A model generated the notes under the pieces. The model was not told the DNA's origin. It ran no database searches and saw only the letters and a list, made by a program, of their open reading frames with translations. Shown here one piece after another: positions 24,214-32,769 of a stretch of DNA of 35,365 nucleotides (the stretch's first letter is position 1; every line of letters begins with the position of its first letter). The translations under genes and the position numbers were made by a program. This DNA comes from Betaproteobacteria bacterium (lineage in GTDB: Bacteria > Pseudomonadota > Gammaproteobacteria > Burkholderiales > Casimicrobiaceae), in the NCBI GenBank assembly GCA_027492485.1, contig JAPUER010000083.1, forward strand, positions 1 through 35,365, given 5' to 3'.

Positions 24214-24241
24214 CAACGACGCGCCCGCAACGACGCGCCCG
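24214..24241 (+). repeat. Short tandem duplication
   Basis: CAACGACGCGCCCG occurs twice in direct succession just before the ribosome-binding site of the PhnB-like gene. Confidence 0.8.
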
Positions 24242-24256
24242 CAAGGAGTACCGCCC

Positions 24257-24745
24257 ATGAACATCCAGCCTTCAAACAAGGTGACACCGTTTCTGTGGTT
24301 CGACTCGCAGGCAGAGGACGCCGCAAAGCGCTACGTTTCGCTGGTTCCCAATTCGCGCATCATCGACGTCAATCATTGGGGCAAGGGCTCGCCGTTTCCC
24401 GAAGGGTCGGTGATGAGCGTCATCTTCGAGCTCGACGGTCGCCAGTACATCGCCCTCAATGCGGGGCCGCACTACAAACTCAATCCCGCGTTCTCGCTGT
24501 TCGTCAGTTGCGACGATCAGGCCGAGGTGGATCGCTACTGGGAGGCGTTGCTGGCGGATGGCGGTGCACCCAGCCAATGCGGCTGGCTCAGCGACCGCTT
24601 CGGCGTGACTTGGCAGATCGTGCCGAAGGCGCTCGGCCGCCTGCTCGCCGACCCGGACCCGGTGCGAGCCGGCCGCGCCATGCAGGCGATGCTCGGTATG
24701 GTCAAGCTTGACATCGCGGCACTGGAGAAAGCCGCCGCCGGCTAA
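24257..24745 (+). CDS. VOC family protein, PhnB/YjdN-like
   Basis: The 162-residue protein has a glyoxalase-bleomycin-resistance type fold. It begins with VTPFLWFDSQAEDAAKRYVSL (9-29). GRQYIALNAGPHYKLNPAFSLFV and the late SDRFGVTWQIVPKAL segment mark the PhnB-like subgroup, often annotated 3-demethylubiquinone-9 3-methyltransferase-like. The real activity of this subgroup is unknown. AAGGAG precedes the ATG. Its TAA stop codon (24743-24745) is also the left target-site duplication of a small mobile element, so the gene end was preserved by the insertion. Confidence 0.88.
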   Translation: MNIQPSNKVTPFLWFDSQAEDAAKRYVSLVPNSRIIDVNHWGKGSPFPEGSVMSVIFELDGRQYIALNAGPHYKLNPAFSLFVSCDDQAEVDRYWEALLADGGAPSQCGWLSDRFGVTWQIVPKALGRLLADPDPVRAGRAMQAMLGMVKLDIAALEKAAAG

Positions 24746-24904
24746 GAACTTGTCCGTAAATAAACCGGGGCGGTCAACTGGTCATTTTTGTCGCACTCTT
24801 CGTTGCTTTTTCTCGCCATAGCCCCGCTATGTCTTCGAAAGCGCCTCGATTGCAACAAAACTTCCGGCGTTGACCATCCCCTCTTATTTACAGACAAGTT
24901 CTAA
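24743..24904. mobile_element. 156-bp MITE with terminal inverted repeats and TAA target duplication
   Basis: The element spans 24746-24901. Its left end GAACTTGTCCGTAAATAA and right end (complement GAACTTGTCTGTAAATAA) match at 17 of 18 bases. It is flanked by TAA on both sides (24743-24745 and 24902-24904). It is non-coding and contains a small hairpin ATAGC-CCC-GCTAT. A 3-bp TNA target duplication is known for some IS5-family (IS1031-type) elements, so that may be the mobilising family. No matching transposase is in the window. Confidence 0.82.
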
Positions 24905-24931
24905 GGCAGGGCGGACGGCGCCTGCACGCCG

Positions 24932-26338
24932 TCACGGATCGCGCAACTCGGTAATCAGATCCGGCCGCTTGCTGTCGAACAGTTCGACACGGTCGCGCCC
25001 GTCGCGCTTGGCGCGGTAGAGCGCGTCGTCGGCGCGGCGAACCATCACGTCGGCGTCGAAGTTGTCGAAATCGGGCTTAAAGGTGGCGACGCCGAGGCTG
25101 ATGGTGACGTGGCGATCGGCAGCCAGCGCGCCGGGGATCGCCAGCGCGGCAACGGCGCTGCGGATTGCCTCGGCGACATACATGGCGCCGGCGGTATCGG
25201 TGTCCGGCAATACCGCCACGAATTCCTCGCCGCCGTAGCGGGCCAGATAGTCGCCCGGACGCCGCAGCACGCGCTGCATGGCGTGCGCAATCGCGCGCAG
25301 GCAGTCGTCGCCTTTCTGATGGCCGTACATGTCGTTGTAGGCCTTGAAGTGATCGATGTCGACCATCAACACCGCCAGCGGCAAGCGGTCGCGCGCGGCA
25401 TGGCGCAGGTCGCGCGGGAACTGGTCGATGAAGTGGCCACGATTGTGAGCGCCGGTGAGCGCGTCGCGTACCGAGCGCTCGGTCAACACCTCGTGCGCGC
25501 GCACGAGTTGACGGTAGAGATTGGTGGTTTGCCATATCAGCAACCCGAGCAGCGCCGAGGACGACACCATGCTCAGGCAGCGCGCGACGTACCAGCCGGC
25601 GCTGTAGCGGGCGCCGGCGGCAAGCGTCAGCATCGCATCGGCGAGGCTGGCCAGCAGCACCACAGCGAGCCAGGCGCTGAGCAGATCACGCACGCGGGTG
25701 ATGGCGATGCAGGCGAACAGCGCGCCGACGTTCAGCGCCAGCACAATGGGCGCGGCCGGGGACTGCAGCAAACCAGTGTAGACAACGCCATCGATCAGCG
25801 GCGGCAGTACGCCGTCATCCATCACTGCGAGCAACGCGAGCACGATCGCGACGCCGGCAGCGAGCAACAACAGCGCGTGCGCCAGACCGGACTGCACCGT
25901 CGCGCGCAGACGTGCCACCCGCGGCGTCAACAACAGCAGCGCCAGCAGCACGAAAGCCGGGTAGCCGCCGTGCCAGAACGTCCAGACCCATACGGCGCTC
26001 TGCGGTCCGGCGCCCAGCAGCCCGGCATCGGCAAATACGCCGGGGAAGACCAGCAACTGTACCGTCGCCATGATGGCGACGAATAGCGACGCGCCGCTCA
26101 GTGCGGCCAGAAAAGCCCGACGCGATGAGCGAAAGTGCGCGTACAGCATGTACGTCGTCAGGCATTCGGTGATCACCACCGTGGTGCTGAACATCGGCAG
26201 GAACGGTTTCACCTCGCCGAGCGGCTGCTCGGCGACCGGCAACAACGACGCGGTGATCAGCGCGATCAGCAGCGCCGCGATGCCCGCAAGCAGGCGCGAG
26301 CCTTCGGGCGCGAGATCGCGGAGGATTCGGTTCGGCAT
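24932..26338 (-). CDS. Diguanylate cyclase with MASE4-like membrane sensor
   Basis: The enzyme makes cyclic di-GMP from two GTP. The 468-residue protein has about eight membrane segments in the first 275 residues (a MASE4-like sensor) and then a GGDEF domain (about 290-455). The active-site motif is GGEEF (369-373), and five residues before it lies an inhibitory RxxD site (RPGD, 360-363), so product inhibition is expected. MVDIDHFKAYNDMYGH holds the metal-binding aspartate. The ATG at 26338 is preferred; a longer frame reaches 26485 but without a membrane or family match. No phosphodiesterase is adjacent. Confidence 0.93.
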   Translation of the reverse strand: MPNRILRDLAPEGSRLLAGIAALLIALITASLLPVAEQPLGEVKPFLPMFSTTVVITECLTTYMLYAHFRSSRRAFLAALSGASLFVAIMATVQLLVFPGVFADAGLLGAGPQSAVWVWTFWHGGYPAFVLLALLLLTPRVARLRATVQSGLAHALLLLAAGVAIVLALLAVMDDGVLPPLIDGVVYTGLLQSPAAPIVLALNVGALFACIAITRVRDLLSAWLAVVLLASLADAMLTLAAGARYSAGWYVARCLSMVSSSALLGLLIWQTTNLYRQLVRAHEVLTERSVRDALTGAHNRGHFIDQFPRDLRHAARDRLPLAVLMVDIDHFKAYNDMYGHQKGDDCLRAIAHAMQRVLRRPGDYLARYGGEEFVAVLPDTDTAGAMYVAEAIRSAVAALAIPGALAADRHVTISLGVATFKPDFDNFDADVMVRRADDALYRAKRDGRDRVELFDSKRPDLITELRDP

Positions 26339-26481
26339 GTTTACCCGGGTCGGTCGCCGCCTGGGCGGCGATGCAGATTCGCGCCACCACTCGGCCAGCC
26401 AATGCACGGCGAGTTTAGCCCCGAGTCTCGTCGCCGTCACGGAATTTTCAGCGCCCGCGACGGCGTCACGCCGGCGCTCGC

Positions 26482-28536
26482 TCAATCGTCGGCGTCGTCG
26501 ACCGCCTTGTACTTGCTGGCCAGATCGTGCTGCACCGCGCCGGGCGCCTGCGCGTAATGCGAGAACGCAATGCTGTAGGCGCCCTTGCCGCCGGTCAGCG
26601 ATTTCAGCCGGCCCTGGTAACTCTCCAGCTCGGCCAGCGGCGCCAGCGCGCTGATCGATACCGTCCCGGCGAGCCTCGACTGGGTGCCGGTGACGTGGCC
26701 GCGGCGCCCGGCCAGATCGCCGGTCAGGTCGCCCATCGAGACGTCCGGTGCCACCACGTCGACCGTCACCATCGGCTCCAGCAAAATCGGATTAGCCTTA
26801 CGCACGGCGTCGATGGTGGCCTTGCGACCGGCGGTGACGAAGGCGATTTCCTTGCCGTCGACCGCATGCGTCTTGCCGTCGTACACCGTGACCCGGATGT
26901 CCTGCAGCGGGAAGCCGGCCACCACGCCGGTCGCCAGTGCCTGGCGCACGCCGCGCTCGACGGCGGGCATGAACACACTGGGGATGGCGCCGCCCTTGAC
27001 CACGTCGACAAACTCGAAGCCGCCGCCGCGCGGCAATGGTTCGATGCGCAACATCACCTCGCCGAACTGGCCGGCGCCGCCGCTCTGCTTCTTGTGCCGG
27101 CAGTGGCCCTCGGCGTTGCCGGTGATCGTTTCGCGATAGGCGATTTGTGGTGGGCTGGTGGCCAGTTCCAGCTTGTATTGCTGCTGCATGCGGGCGAGCT
27201 TGGAGCGCAGATGCATCTCGCCGATGCCGCGAATGACGACCTCGTTGGTGGTCGGGTGCCGCTCGGTGCGGAACGATGGGTCTTCCAGCTCCAGCTTGTG
27301 CAGGATGTCGAACAGCCGCTGCTCGTCGCCCTTGCGTTTGGTCTCTACCGCCAGGCCCTGCATCGGCGGCGGAAATTCGAGCGCCTGCAGATGGATGTGG
27401 TCCTCGTCGTGCGAGTCGTGCAGCACGCTGTCGAACTCGATCTCGTCGACTTTGGCGATGGCGCCGATGTCGCCCGGCACCAGTTGCGGCACCTCGATGT
27501 ATTCCTTGCCGTGCAGCCGGTACAGATGCGCCACCTTGAAGGCGCGCTTGCCGGAGCCGACGAACAGTTGCGAATCCTTGCGGATGGTGCCCTGATGCAC
27601 GCGGAACACGCCCAGCTTGCCCATGAAGGGGTCGGCGACCACCTGAAACACATGCGCCAGCACATGCCGGCTGTCGTCGGGCTGGGCGGCGAACGATTCG
27701 TGCGCCTCGCCCGGCTCGCCGCGATAGAACGGCGGCGGGTTGCCCTCGGCCGGATTCGGTGCCAGCTTGGCGATGGCATCGAGCAATTGCGGAACGCCGG
27801 CGCCGGTGCGCGCCGAGACGAACAGGATCGGAATCAGGTGGCCGGCACGCAGTGCGCGTTCAAACGGCTCATGCAGCGCGTCCGGACTCGGATCGGCGCC
27901 GTCCTCGAGATAGCGCGCCATCAGGTCTTCGTCTTCCTCGACGATCTGGTCGATCAGCGTGCGGTGCGCCGCTGCGATCGAGGCGAAATCGCTCTCGCCG
28001 CTGTCGTGGCCGAGCAGTTCGACCACTTCCTGTCCGTGATGGGTCGGCAGATCGAGCAGCAGGCATTGCTTGCCGAAGCGCTCGCGGATGTCGGCCACCA
28101 GCGCCGGCAGATCAATGTTGTCGGCGTCGATCTTGTTGATGACGATCATGCGGCAGACGCCGCGGTCGCCGGCCAGGTTGAACATGCGCTCGGTGGACAG
28201 TTCGACGCCGGTCTGCGCGTTGACCACGACCAGCGCGCAATCGACGGCGGCCAGCGCCCCGATGGCCTGCCCCATGAAGTCCGGGTAGCCCGGCGTGTCG
28301 GCCAGATGCACCTGGGCGCCGGCCCAGTTGAAACTGGCGAACGCCGTTTGCAGCGAATGCCCCCATTCCTTTTCCAGCGGGTCGAAATCGAGCAGCGTGT
28401 TGCCGCGCTCCACGGTGCCGCGACCGGTGATGGCGCCGCTGGCCGCGAGAAGGCTCTCGGCCAGCGTGGTTTTGCCGGCCGCACCGTGGCCCACCAGGGC
28501 CACAGTGCGGATCTTGCTGCTCGCTGCGCTGTTCAT
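26482..28536 (-). CDS. fusA2: Elongation factor G-like GTPase (FusA2 type)
   Basis: This 684-residue translational GTPase paralogue has the five-domain layout of EF-G. The P-loop is GHGAAGKT (16-23), G3 is DTPGYPDF (80-87) and G4 is NKID (134-137). In standard EF-G the G3 motif is DTPGHVDF; the histidine needed for GTP hydrolysis is Tyr84 here. GIGEMHLRSKL and GVVAGFPLQDIRVTVYDGKTH in domains III-V are typical of the EF-G2-like group, whose role is not well defined. GGGAG precedes the ATG. The leader contains a large imperfect hairpin (28570-28627). Confidence 0.93.
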   Translation of the reverse strand: MNSAASSKIRTVALVGHGAAGKTTLAESLLAASGAITGRGTVERGNTLLDFDPLEKEWGHSLQTAFASFNWAGAQVHLADTPGYPDFMGQAIGALAAVDCALVVVNAQTGVELSTERMFNLAGDRGVCRMIVINKIDADNIDLPALVADIRERFGKQCLLLDLPTHHGQEVVELLGHDSGESDFASIAAAHRTLIDQIVEEDEDLMARYLEDGADPSPDALHEPFERALRAGHLIPILFVSARTGAGVPQLLDAIAKLAPNPAEGNPPPFYRGEPGEAHESFAAQPDDSRHVLAHVFQVVADPFMGKLGVFRVHQGTIRKDSQLFVGSGKRAFKVAHLYRLHGKEYIEVPQLVPGDIGAIAKVDEIEFDSVLHDSHDEDHIHLQALEFPPPMQGLAVETKRKGDEQRLFDILHKLELEDPSFRTERHPTTNEVVIRGIGEMHLRSKLARMQQQYKLELATSPPQIAYRETITGNAEGHCRHKKQSGGAGQFGEVMLRIEPLPRGGGFEFVDVVKGGAIPSVFMPAVERGVRQALATGVVAGFPLQDIRVTVYDGKTHAVDGKEIAFVTAGRKATIDAVRKANPILLEPMVTVDVVAPDVSMGDLTGDLAGRRGHVTGTQSRLAGTVSISALAPLAELESYQGRLKSLTGGKGAYSIAFSHYAQAPGAVQHDLASKYKAVDDADD

Positions 28537-28569
28537 GACGACTCCCTCGTTCCTTGTCGTGTGCAACAC

Positions 28570-28642
28570 GGAAGCGTTGGGCAAGTCCTCGCAGCGCCAG
28601 GAACGCGGAGACTTGCTCAGTGCTTCCCTTTGGCCCATTGTA
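28570..28642 (-). promoter_or_regulatory. Candidate -10 and structured leader of the EF-G-like gene
   Basis: A TACAAT -10-like hexamer (28637-28642, minus strand) would start transcription near 28630. The RNA would open directly with a long stem: GGAAGC-N5-GCAAGTC-N22-GACTTGC-N5-GCTTCC (28570-28627), that is, 6 + 7 perfect pairs around a symmetric 5x5 internal loop. A second small hairpin CGTG-TTGCA-CACG follows. No known riboswitch class was recognised, and no good -35 was found. Confidence 0.5.
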
Positions 28643-28874
28643 GGGAGGCCCAATCGCGTTGTGTTTTGCGCTGCATCATGGCCGCATCTCAAGCGTCGCG
28701 AATGGGCCGCGGCGCGCCGAGTCCGCTGGCGCAATTTTCTGGCCGTTGCCGTCAGTGTCAGTGATTGCAGCGTCGCTATCCGGGGCGCCGAATCGGGCCG
28801 CCTTCCTAGAATGACGGCTTGCCTTTGGCGCCTCAATGTCCTGGGTGCGCCTGAACCAGTGGAGACCACGAATA

Positions 28875-31583
28875 ATGAAGCGAGCGCTGATTGCAGCGAC
28901 CTTGATCGGGATGATCGTACACAGCGGCGTTGCCGCCAGCGATGAGCTGCTGCAGACGCACTGGCGCGGACGCTGGGTGAACTACGTCGAGCGCGCCGGC
29001 TATGCCGTGATCGAGGGCGACATCATCATCGGCAGTGCCGAGCGGGTGCAGGCCGACACACGGGCGTTGCGCCAGCAACTGGGTGAGGACAATGCCGCGA
29101 CCGTCGCGGCCGACGGCGCCAAGGCGCTGACGGTCGATTCCGACCTGGGCCTCTGGCGCAAGGCGGCATCGGGGATCGTCGAGGTGCCCTACACCATCGA
29201 AGCCGGCGACAACGCGGCGATTGCGGCGGCGGTGACCGAGGCGAACCGCGCGTTGGCCGGGATCGTCCGCTGGGTGCCGCGCGCGGCCGAAATCGACTAC
29301 GTCGCGTTCAACCTGGCCACACCTGGCGCCGGATCGTGCGCCAGCTCGCTGGGCCGCGTCGGCGGCCGGCAAACGATCATTGGTGAGCCTGCCTGCCCGG
29401 CCGGCGTGCTGCTGCACGAGATGGGGCACGCGATGGGGCTGCTGCACGTGCAGCAGGACGTCGACCCGGCGCCCTTCATCGACACCCGCCTGAGCCGCAT
29501 CCCACCGACCTGGCGATCGCAGAGCGACCAGACGTTTTATTCGCGCACGCTGAACGGCTACGACTACGCATCGATCATGCATTACAGCCGCTTTGGCTTC
29601 AACGCCTATACCGACCTGATCACGATGGAGACCAAACCGCCCGGCATCGATGTCGGCAATCGCGTCAGTTACTCGACCGCCGACGTCGATGCGCTGGCCC
29701 GACTGTACGCGACGGCGCCGACGGCGACCACGGTGGTGACCCATCCGGCTGGCCTGGATGTCGTCGTCGATGGTGTGCGGGTGACCACACCGGCGACGTT
29801 CCAGTGGCCCATCGGTTCGGTGCATCGCCTGTGGGCCCCGGACGAATTGCAGACGCAGAATGACTTTGCGCTTGGCTTTGCCCGCTGGAGCCAGGACGCG
29901 AGCGCCGTGCCGTCGCGCCAGTTGACCTGGCAGGTGCTTGCCGGCGACGGCACGCTTGGTGCGCCGGTGGCGGCGCCACAGGCCACCGTGCTCACGGCCA
30001 ACTTCTCGCGGCTGACCAAAGTCGCAACCACGGCCGCGGCGCAGGCCGGCGGCACGGTGACGGTGACGCCGCGGGTGGCCGCGTGGCCGGGCAGCAGCGA
30101 CCTCTATCCGCAGTACAGCATCTTCGACATTACCGCGGTGGCGGCACCGGGCTACCGCAACTACTTCACCGCCAGCAACTCTGCCTATGCCTTCGGCGGC
30201 GGTACTGGCGTGCGGCCGAAGGCGTCGCTGCTGCTATTCCCGACACCGCAGAATACGATCGGCGCCGCGTTCCATTCCGGCAATTCGATTGCGCTGGATG
30301 TGCAGGCCGAGGGGCAACTGGAAGGCGTCGTGGCCAGCATCACCACACCTGCCGGCGCGACGAGCAGCAGCATTGCGCCGCGTTTGTTGCGCGATACCGC
30401 CGGCACCTGGCGGATCACGGCGGCGACTGCACAAACCCTGACGCTTGCCAGCCGCTACGTGGTTGATGGCATCGATGGCCTCGACAACGCGACGTCGGGG
30501 GAGGTTGCCATGCCGAGCGGTGGAACGCGCACGGTGACCATCCGCGCACACAAGGAGTGGGCGACTTATCGGCAGGCCATCCCGTCCTGTGCGGCAACCA
30601 TCACGCTGAGCGATAGCGCCAGCTACGTGCGTTACGGCGCGGTGGTCAACGCCGCCGTGGCACCGGTTGCCGGGCTGGCAAGCGGTAGCTTCCTTGGCTG
30701 GTCGGGGGTCGCGAGTGGCCGCGCACTGACCGGCAGCGCCACTATTGGCGATGTGATGCCGGAATTCGTCGCCACCTTCAACAGTGCGCCGGTGGCGCTC
30801 ACGCTCGGCAGCATCACGCCGTCGAACTTCGGCGACGATGCCGCCACCTCGACGCTGACGCTGAGCGGCACCGGATTCACATCCGAAACGCGGGTATCGG
30901 TGAACCGCGTGCTGATCACGCCGCAGTATGTGGACGGCAACACGCTCAGGATGACGCTGACCCGCGCCAGTCTGCCGTTTGTGGGTCGCTTGCCGGTTTA
31001 CGTGTACAACCCGCTGGCCGTCGGCTGTCCGGTCAACAGCAATTCGGTCGCGCTGGACGTGCTGCCGGCGGGGCAAAAGGTGGCGCGATCGCTGACCGAG
31101 TACTACCACGCCGGTCTCGACTACTACTTCCTCACCGGGCGGGACGGCGACAAGGCGGCGCTCGATCAGGTGCCGGCCTGGGCACGTACCGGCAAGGAAA
31201 TCAAGGTATTTGCCACACCGAATTTGCGCACGGCGCCACTGGAGCGCCACTACTTTGCCGAGGTCGCCCGTGGCGGCACGCGCGGTTCGCACTTCTTCAC
31301 CGCGCTGGCGAACGAGCAATTGATCCTGAGCGCGGCCAATCCGCTCAACCTCGAACAGGCGGCGAAGCCAAAGCTCGAAGGCGTGGAAGGCTATGCAGTG
31401 TTGCCGGATGCGGCGGGCAATTGTCCGGCCGGTACCGCCCCGATCTACCGCGCCTTCAAAGGCCCGCCGCGCTATGTCGACGACGGCAACCATCGCTTCA
31501 GCGCCAGTCTCGCGCAACATCAGGACATGGTGAGCCGGCTGGGCTGGAGCGACGAGGGCGTCGTGTTCTGCGCCATCGGTTAG
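28875..31583 (+). CDS. Exported astacin-family (M12A) metalloprotease with C-terminal DUF5648-like domain
   Basis: The protein has 902 residues. A signal peptide (about 1-21) is followed by a catalytic domain (about 100-275) with the zinc site HEMGHAMGLLH (181-191; His181, Glu182, His185, His191) and the astacin Met-turn SIMHY (233-237) with the tyrosine ligand. Several beta-rich repeats come next, including an IPT/TIG-like segment (about 638-720). The C-terminal domain (about 738-902, YYHAGLDYYFLTGR) resembles DUF5648, common in secreted bacterial enzymes. It is probably secreted and degrades proteins outside the cell. It is convergent with the DNA ligase gene, 19 bp away. Confidence 0.88.
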   Translation: MKRALIAATLIGMIVHSGVAASDELLQTHWRGRWVNYVERAGYAVIEGDIIIGSAERVQADTRALRQQLGEDNAATVAADGAKALTVDSDLGLWRKAASGIVEVPYTIEAGDNAAIAAAVTEANRALAGIVRWVPRAAEIDYVAFNLATPGAGSCASSLGRVGGRQTIIGEPACPAGVLLHEMGHAMGLLHVQQDVDPAPFIDTRLSRIPPTWRSQSDQTFYSRTLNGYDYASIMHYSRFGFNAYTDLITMETKPPGIDVGNRVSYSTADVDALARLYATAPTATTVVTHPAGLDVVVDGVRVTTPATFQWPIGSVHRLWAPDELQTQNDFALGFARWSQDASAVPSRQLTWQVLAGDGTLGAPVAAPQATVLTANFSRLTKVATTAAAQAGGTVTVTPRVAAWPGSSDLYPQYSIFDITAVAAPGYRNYFTASNSAYAFGGGTGVRPKASLLLFPTPQNTIGAAFHSGNSIALDVQAEGQLEGVVASITTPAGATSSSIAPRLLRDTAGTWRITAATAQTLTLASRYVVDGIDGLDNATSGEVAMPSGGTRTVTIRAHKEWATYRQAIPSCAATITLSDSASYVRYGAVVNAAVAPVAGLASGSFLGWSGVASGRALTGSATIGDVMPEFVATFNSAPVALTLGSITPSNFGDDAATSTLTLSGTGFTSETRVSVNRVLITPQYVDGNTLRMTLTRASLPFVGRLPVYVYNPLAVGCPVNSNSVALDVLPAGQKVARSLTEYYHAGLDYYFLTGRDGDKAALDQVPAWARTGKEIKVFATPNLRTAPLERHYFAEVARGGTRGSHFFTALANEQLILSAANPLNLEQAAKPKLEGVEGYAVLPDAAGNCPAGTAPIYRAFKGPPRYVDDGNHRFSASLAQHQDMVSRLGWSDEGVVFCAIG

Positions 31584-31602
31584 GCGTCTGTCGTGGCGCC
31601 GT

Positions 31603-32463
31603 TCAGGGGTCGTCGCGCACGCGCAGGAAGCTGGCGAAGCGCGGTTTGCCGGCCGGCGTGACGTCGCGATAGGTGTAGGTCACCACGCTGCCCACCGGCG
31701 GCGGGTGGTTGCGCTGGGCGTCGCTGAAGCCGGTGCCAAGGCGGAACACGACGCCGTCGCGCGTTTTCACTTCCAGCGCGCCGAGCCGGCCGCGATTGCG
31801 GCCCTTGCCTTCGATGTGGCGAAGCACCGTGGCTTCGGTGTCGAGCAGCGGTTTCAGCTTGAGCAGCACGTCGCTGCGGCCGGTCACGTAGGGCGCGTCG
31901 GCAAGATGCAGCATCAGGCCTTCGCCGCCGGCCTTGACCGCGCGGTCGAGCCGGCGTTTCAGTTCGGCGCGATCGGCCACGCGGGTCTGTTCGACGGCTT
32001 GCAGCGGCGGCCAGGCAGCGGCGGCGACCACGTCGCGGATGCGCGCGTAGCGTTGCTCGAACGTGCCCAGCGTGCCCGCTTCGTCCGGCAGCTCGAAGAT
32101 CATGTAGTTGACGCGCTGCCAGTCGGCAGCGACCGCCGGTGTGGTGCGCACGATGCCCGAAAGTTCGTCGAACTTGCCGCGCGCCAGCCACAGCTCGCCA
32201 TCGAGCGCCGTCGCCGGCAGCTTTGCCAGCCACCACGCCGGCGCCGGCACCTCGCGCCCGCTGCGGAAGCGCAGCGTCCTGCCGTCCCACAGCGCGCGCA
32301 CGCCGTCGTACTTTTCGCTGACCAGATAGTGCCTGACGTCGACGTTCGGCCCAAGCACGTTGGCGAGCAGCAGAGCGGGCTCTTTCGCCACGCTGCCGCG
32401 GGCAAGGCAGGCCAGCACGAGGCAGACGACAAGCAAGCAGCGGATGCGAAGCGACGCGGACAT
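31603..32463 (-). CDS. ligE: Exported ATP-dependent DNA ligase (Lig E type)
   Basis: The protein has 286 residues and a signal peptide (about 1-26), as in Lig E enzymes that are thought to act in the periplasm, perhaps on incoming or biofilm DNA. Nucleotidyltransferase motif I is EKYDGVRALW with the adenylated lysine Lys51. ALDGELWLARGKF, MIFELPDE, GGEGLMLH and LLKLKP correspond to the later motifs, and an OB-fold makes up the C-terminal 80 residues. It has only the minimal catalytic core. No strong ribosome-binding site precedes the ATG at 32463. Confidence 0.9.
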   Translation of the reverse strand: MSASLRIRCLLVVCLVLACLARGSVAKEPALLLANVLGPNVDVRHYLVSEKYDGVRALWDGRTLRFRSGREVPAPAWWLAKLPATALDGELWLARGKFDELSGIVRTTPAVAADWQRVNYMIFELPDEAGTLGTFEQRYARIRDVVAAAAWPPLQAVEQTRVADRAELKRRLDRAVKAGGEGLMLHLADAPYVTGRSDVLLKLKPLLDTEATVLRHIEGKGRNRGRLGALEVKTRDGVVFRLGTGFSDAQRNHPPPVGSVVTYTYRDVTPAGKPRFASFLRVRDDP

Positions 32464-32769
32464 CCGACAACTCTATCCGCACCGGTCGAGAACAATCAGC
32501 TTTTTAGTGAATGGCGCATCTGATATGGGCAAACAGCCATATTTACTACAAAGTCGACAAATGCACTTTTGCCCCTCTAGACCTTGATTGACGGTCATTG
32601 CATGAAAAAGATGATGGACGCCGAGCCTCCGACTGGCGAGCCCCGGGCCGCGTCGTTGGCAAGCAGGCGCACCGCATTTCTCTGTCAACCGCCGGTCGCG
32701 ACGCCTCGTTACCTGCGCGCCGCCGCACCTTTCCTGCGGCATCGATTTTTTTGCCGAAGGAGTCACGCC
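32464..32769. other. Intergenic region between ligE and the Tat-exported protein gene
   Basis: This stretch holds repeat copy 4 (32495-32573) and then a gene-free segment. TTGACG at about 32588 is -35-like, but no convincing -10 follows. Open frames crossing it show no family resemblance. Confidence 0.45.
32495..32573 (+). repeat. Dispersed 80-bp intergenic repeat, copy 4
   Basis: ATCAGCTTTTT is followed by GCGCAT (32514-32519), 33 bases containing GGGCAAA, GTCGAC (32553-32558) and a TTTGCCC that can pair with GGGCAAA. It is one of the best-preserved copies and points toward the Tat-exported protein gene. Confidence 0.72.

Noticed and set aside
26527-28764. 745-codon plus-strand frame opposite the EF-G-like gene
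   Set aside because: Antisense shadow of a well-supported GTPase gene with no recognisable domain.
32495-32573. Conserved RNA stem in the dispersed repeat (GGGCAAA with TTTGCCC)
   Set aside because: The pairing and a compensatory version are seen in copies 4 and 1, but copies 2, 3 and 5 do not keep it, so a conserved fold is not supported.
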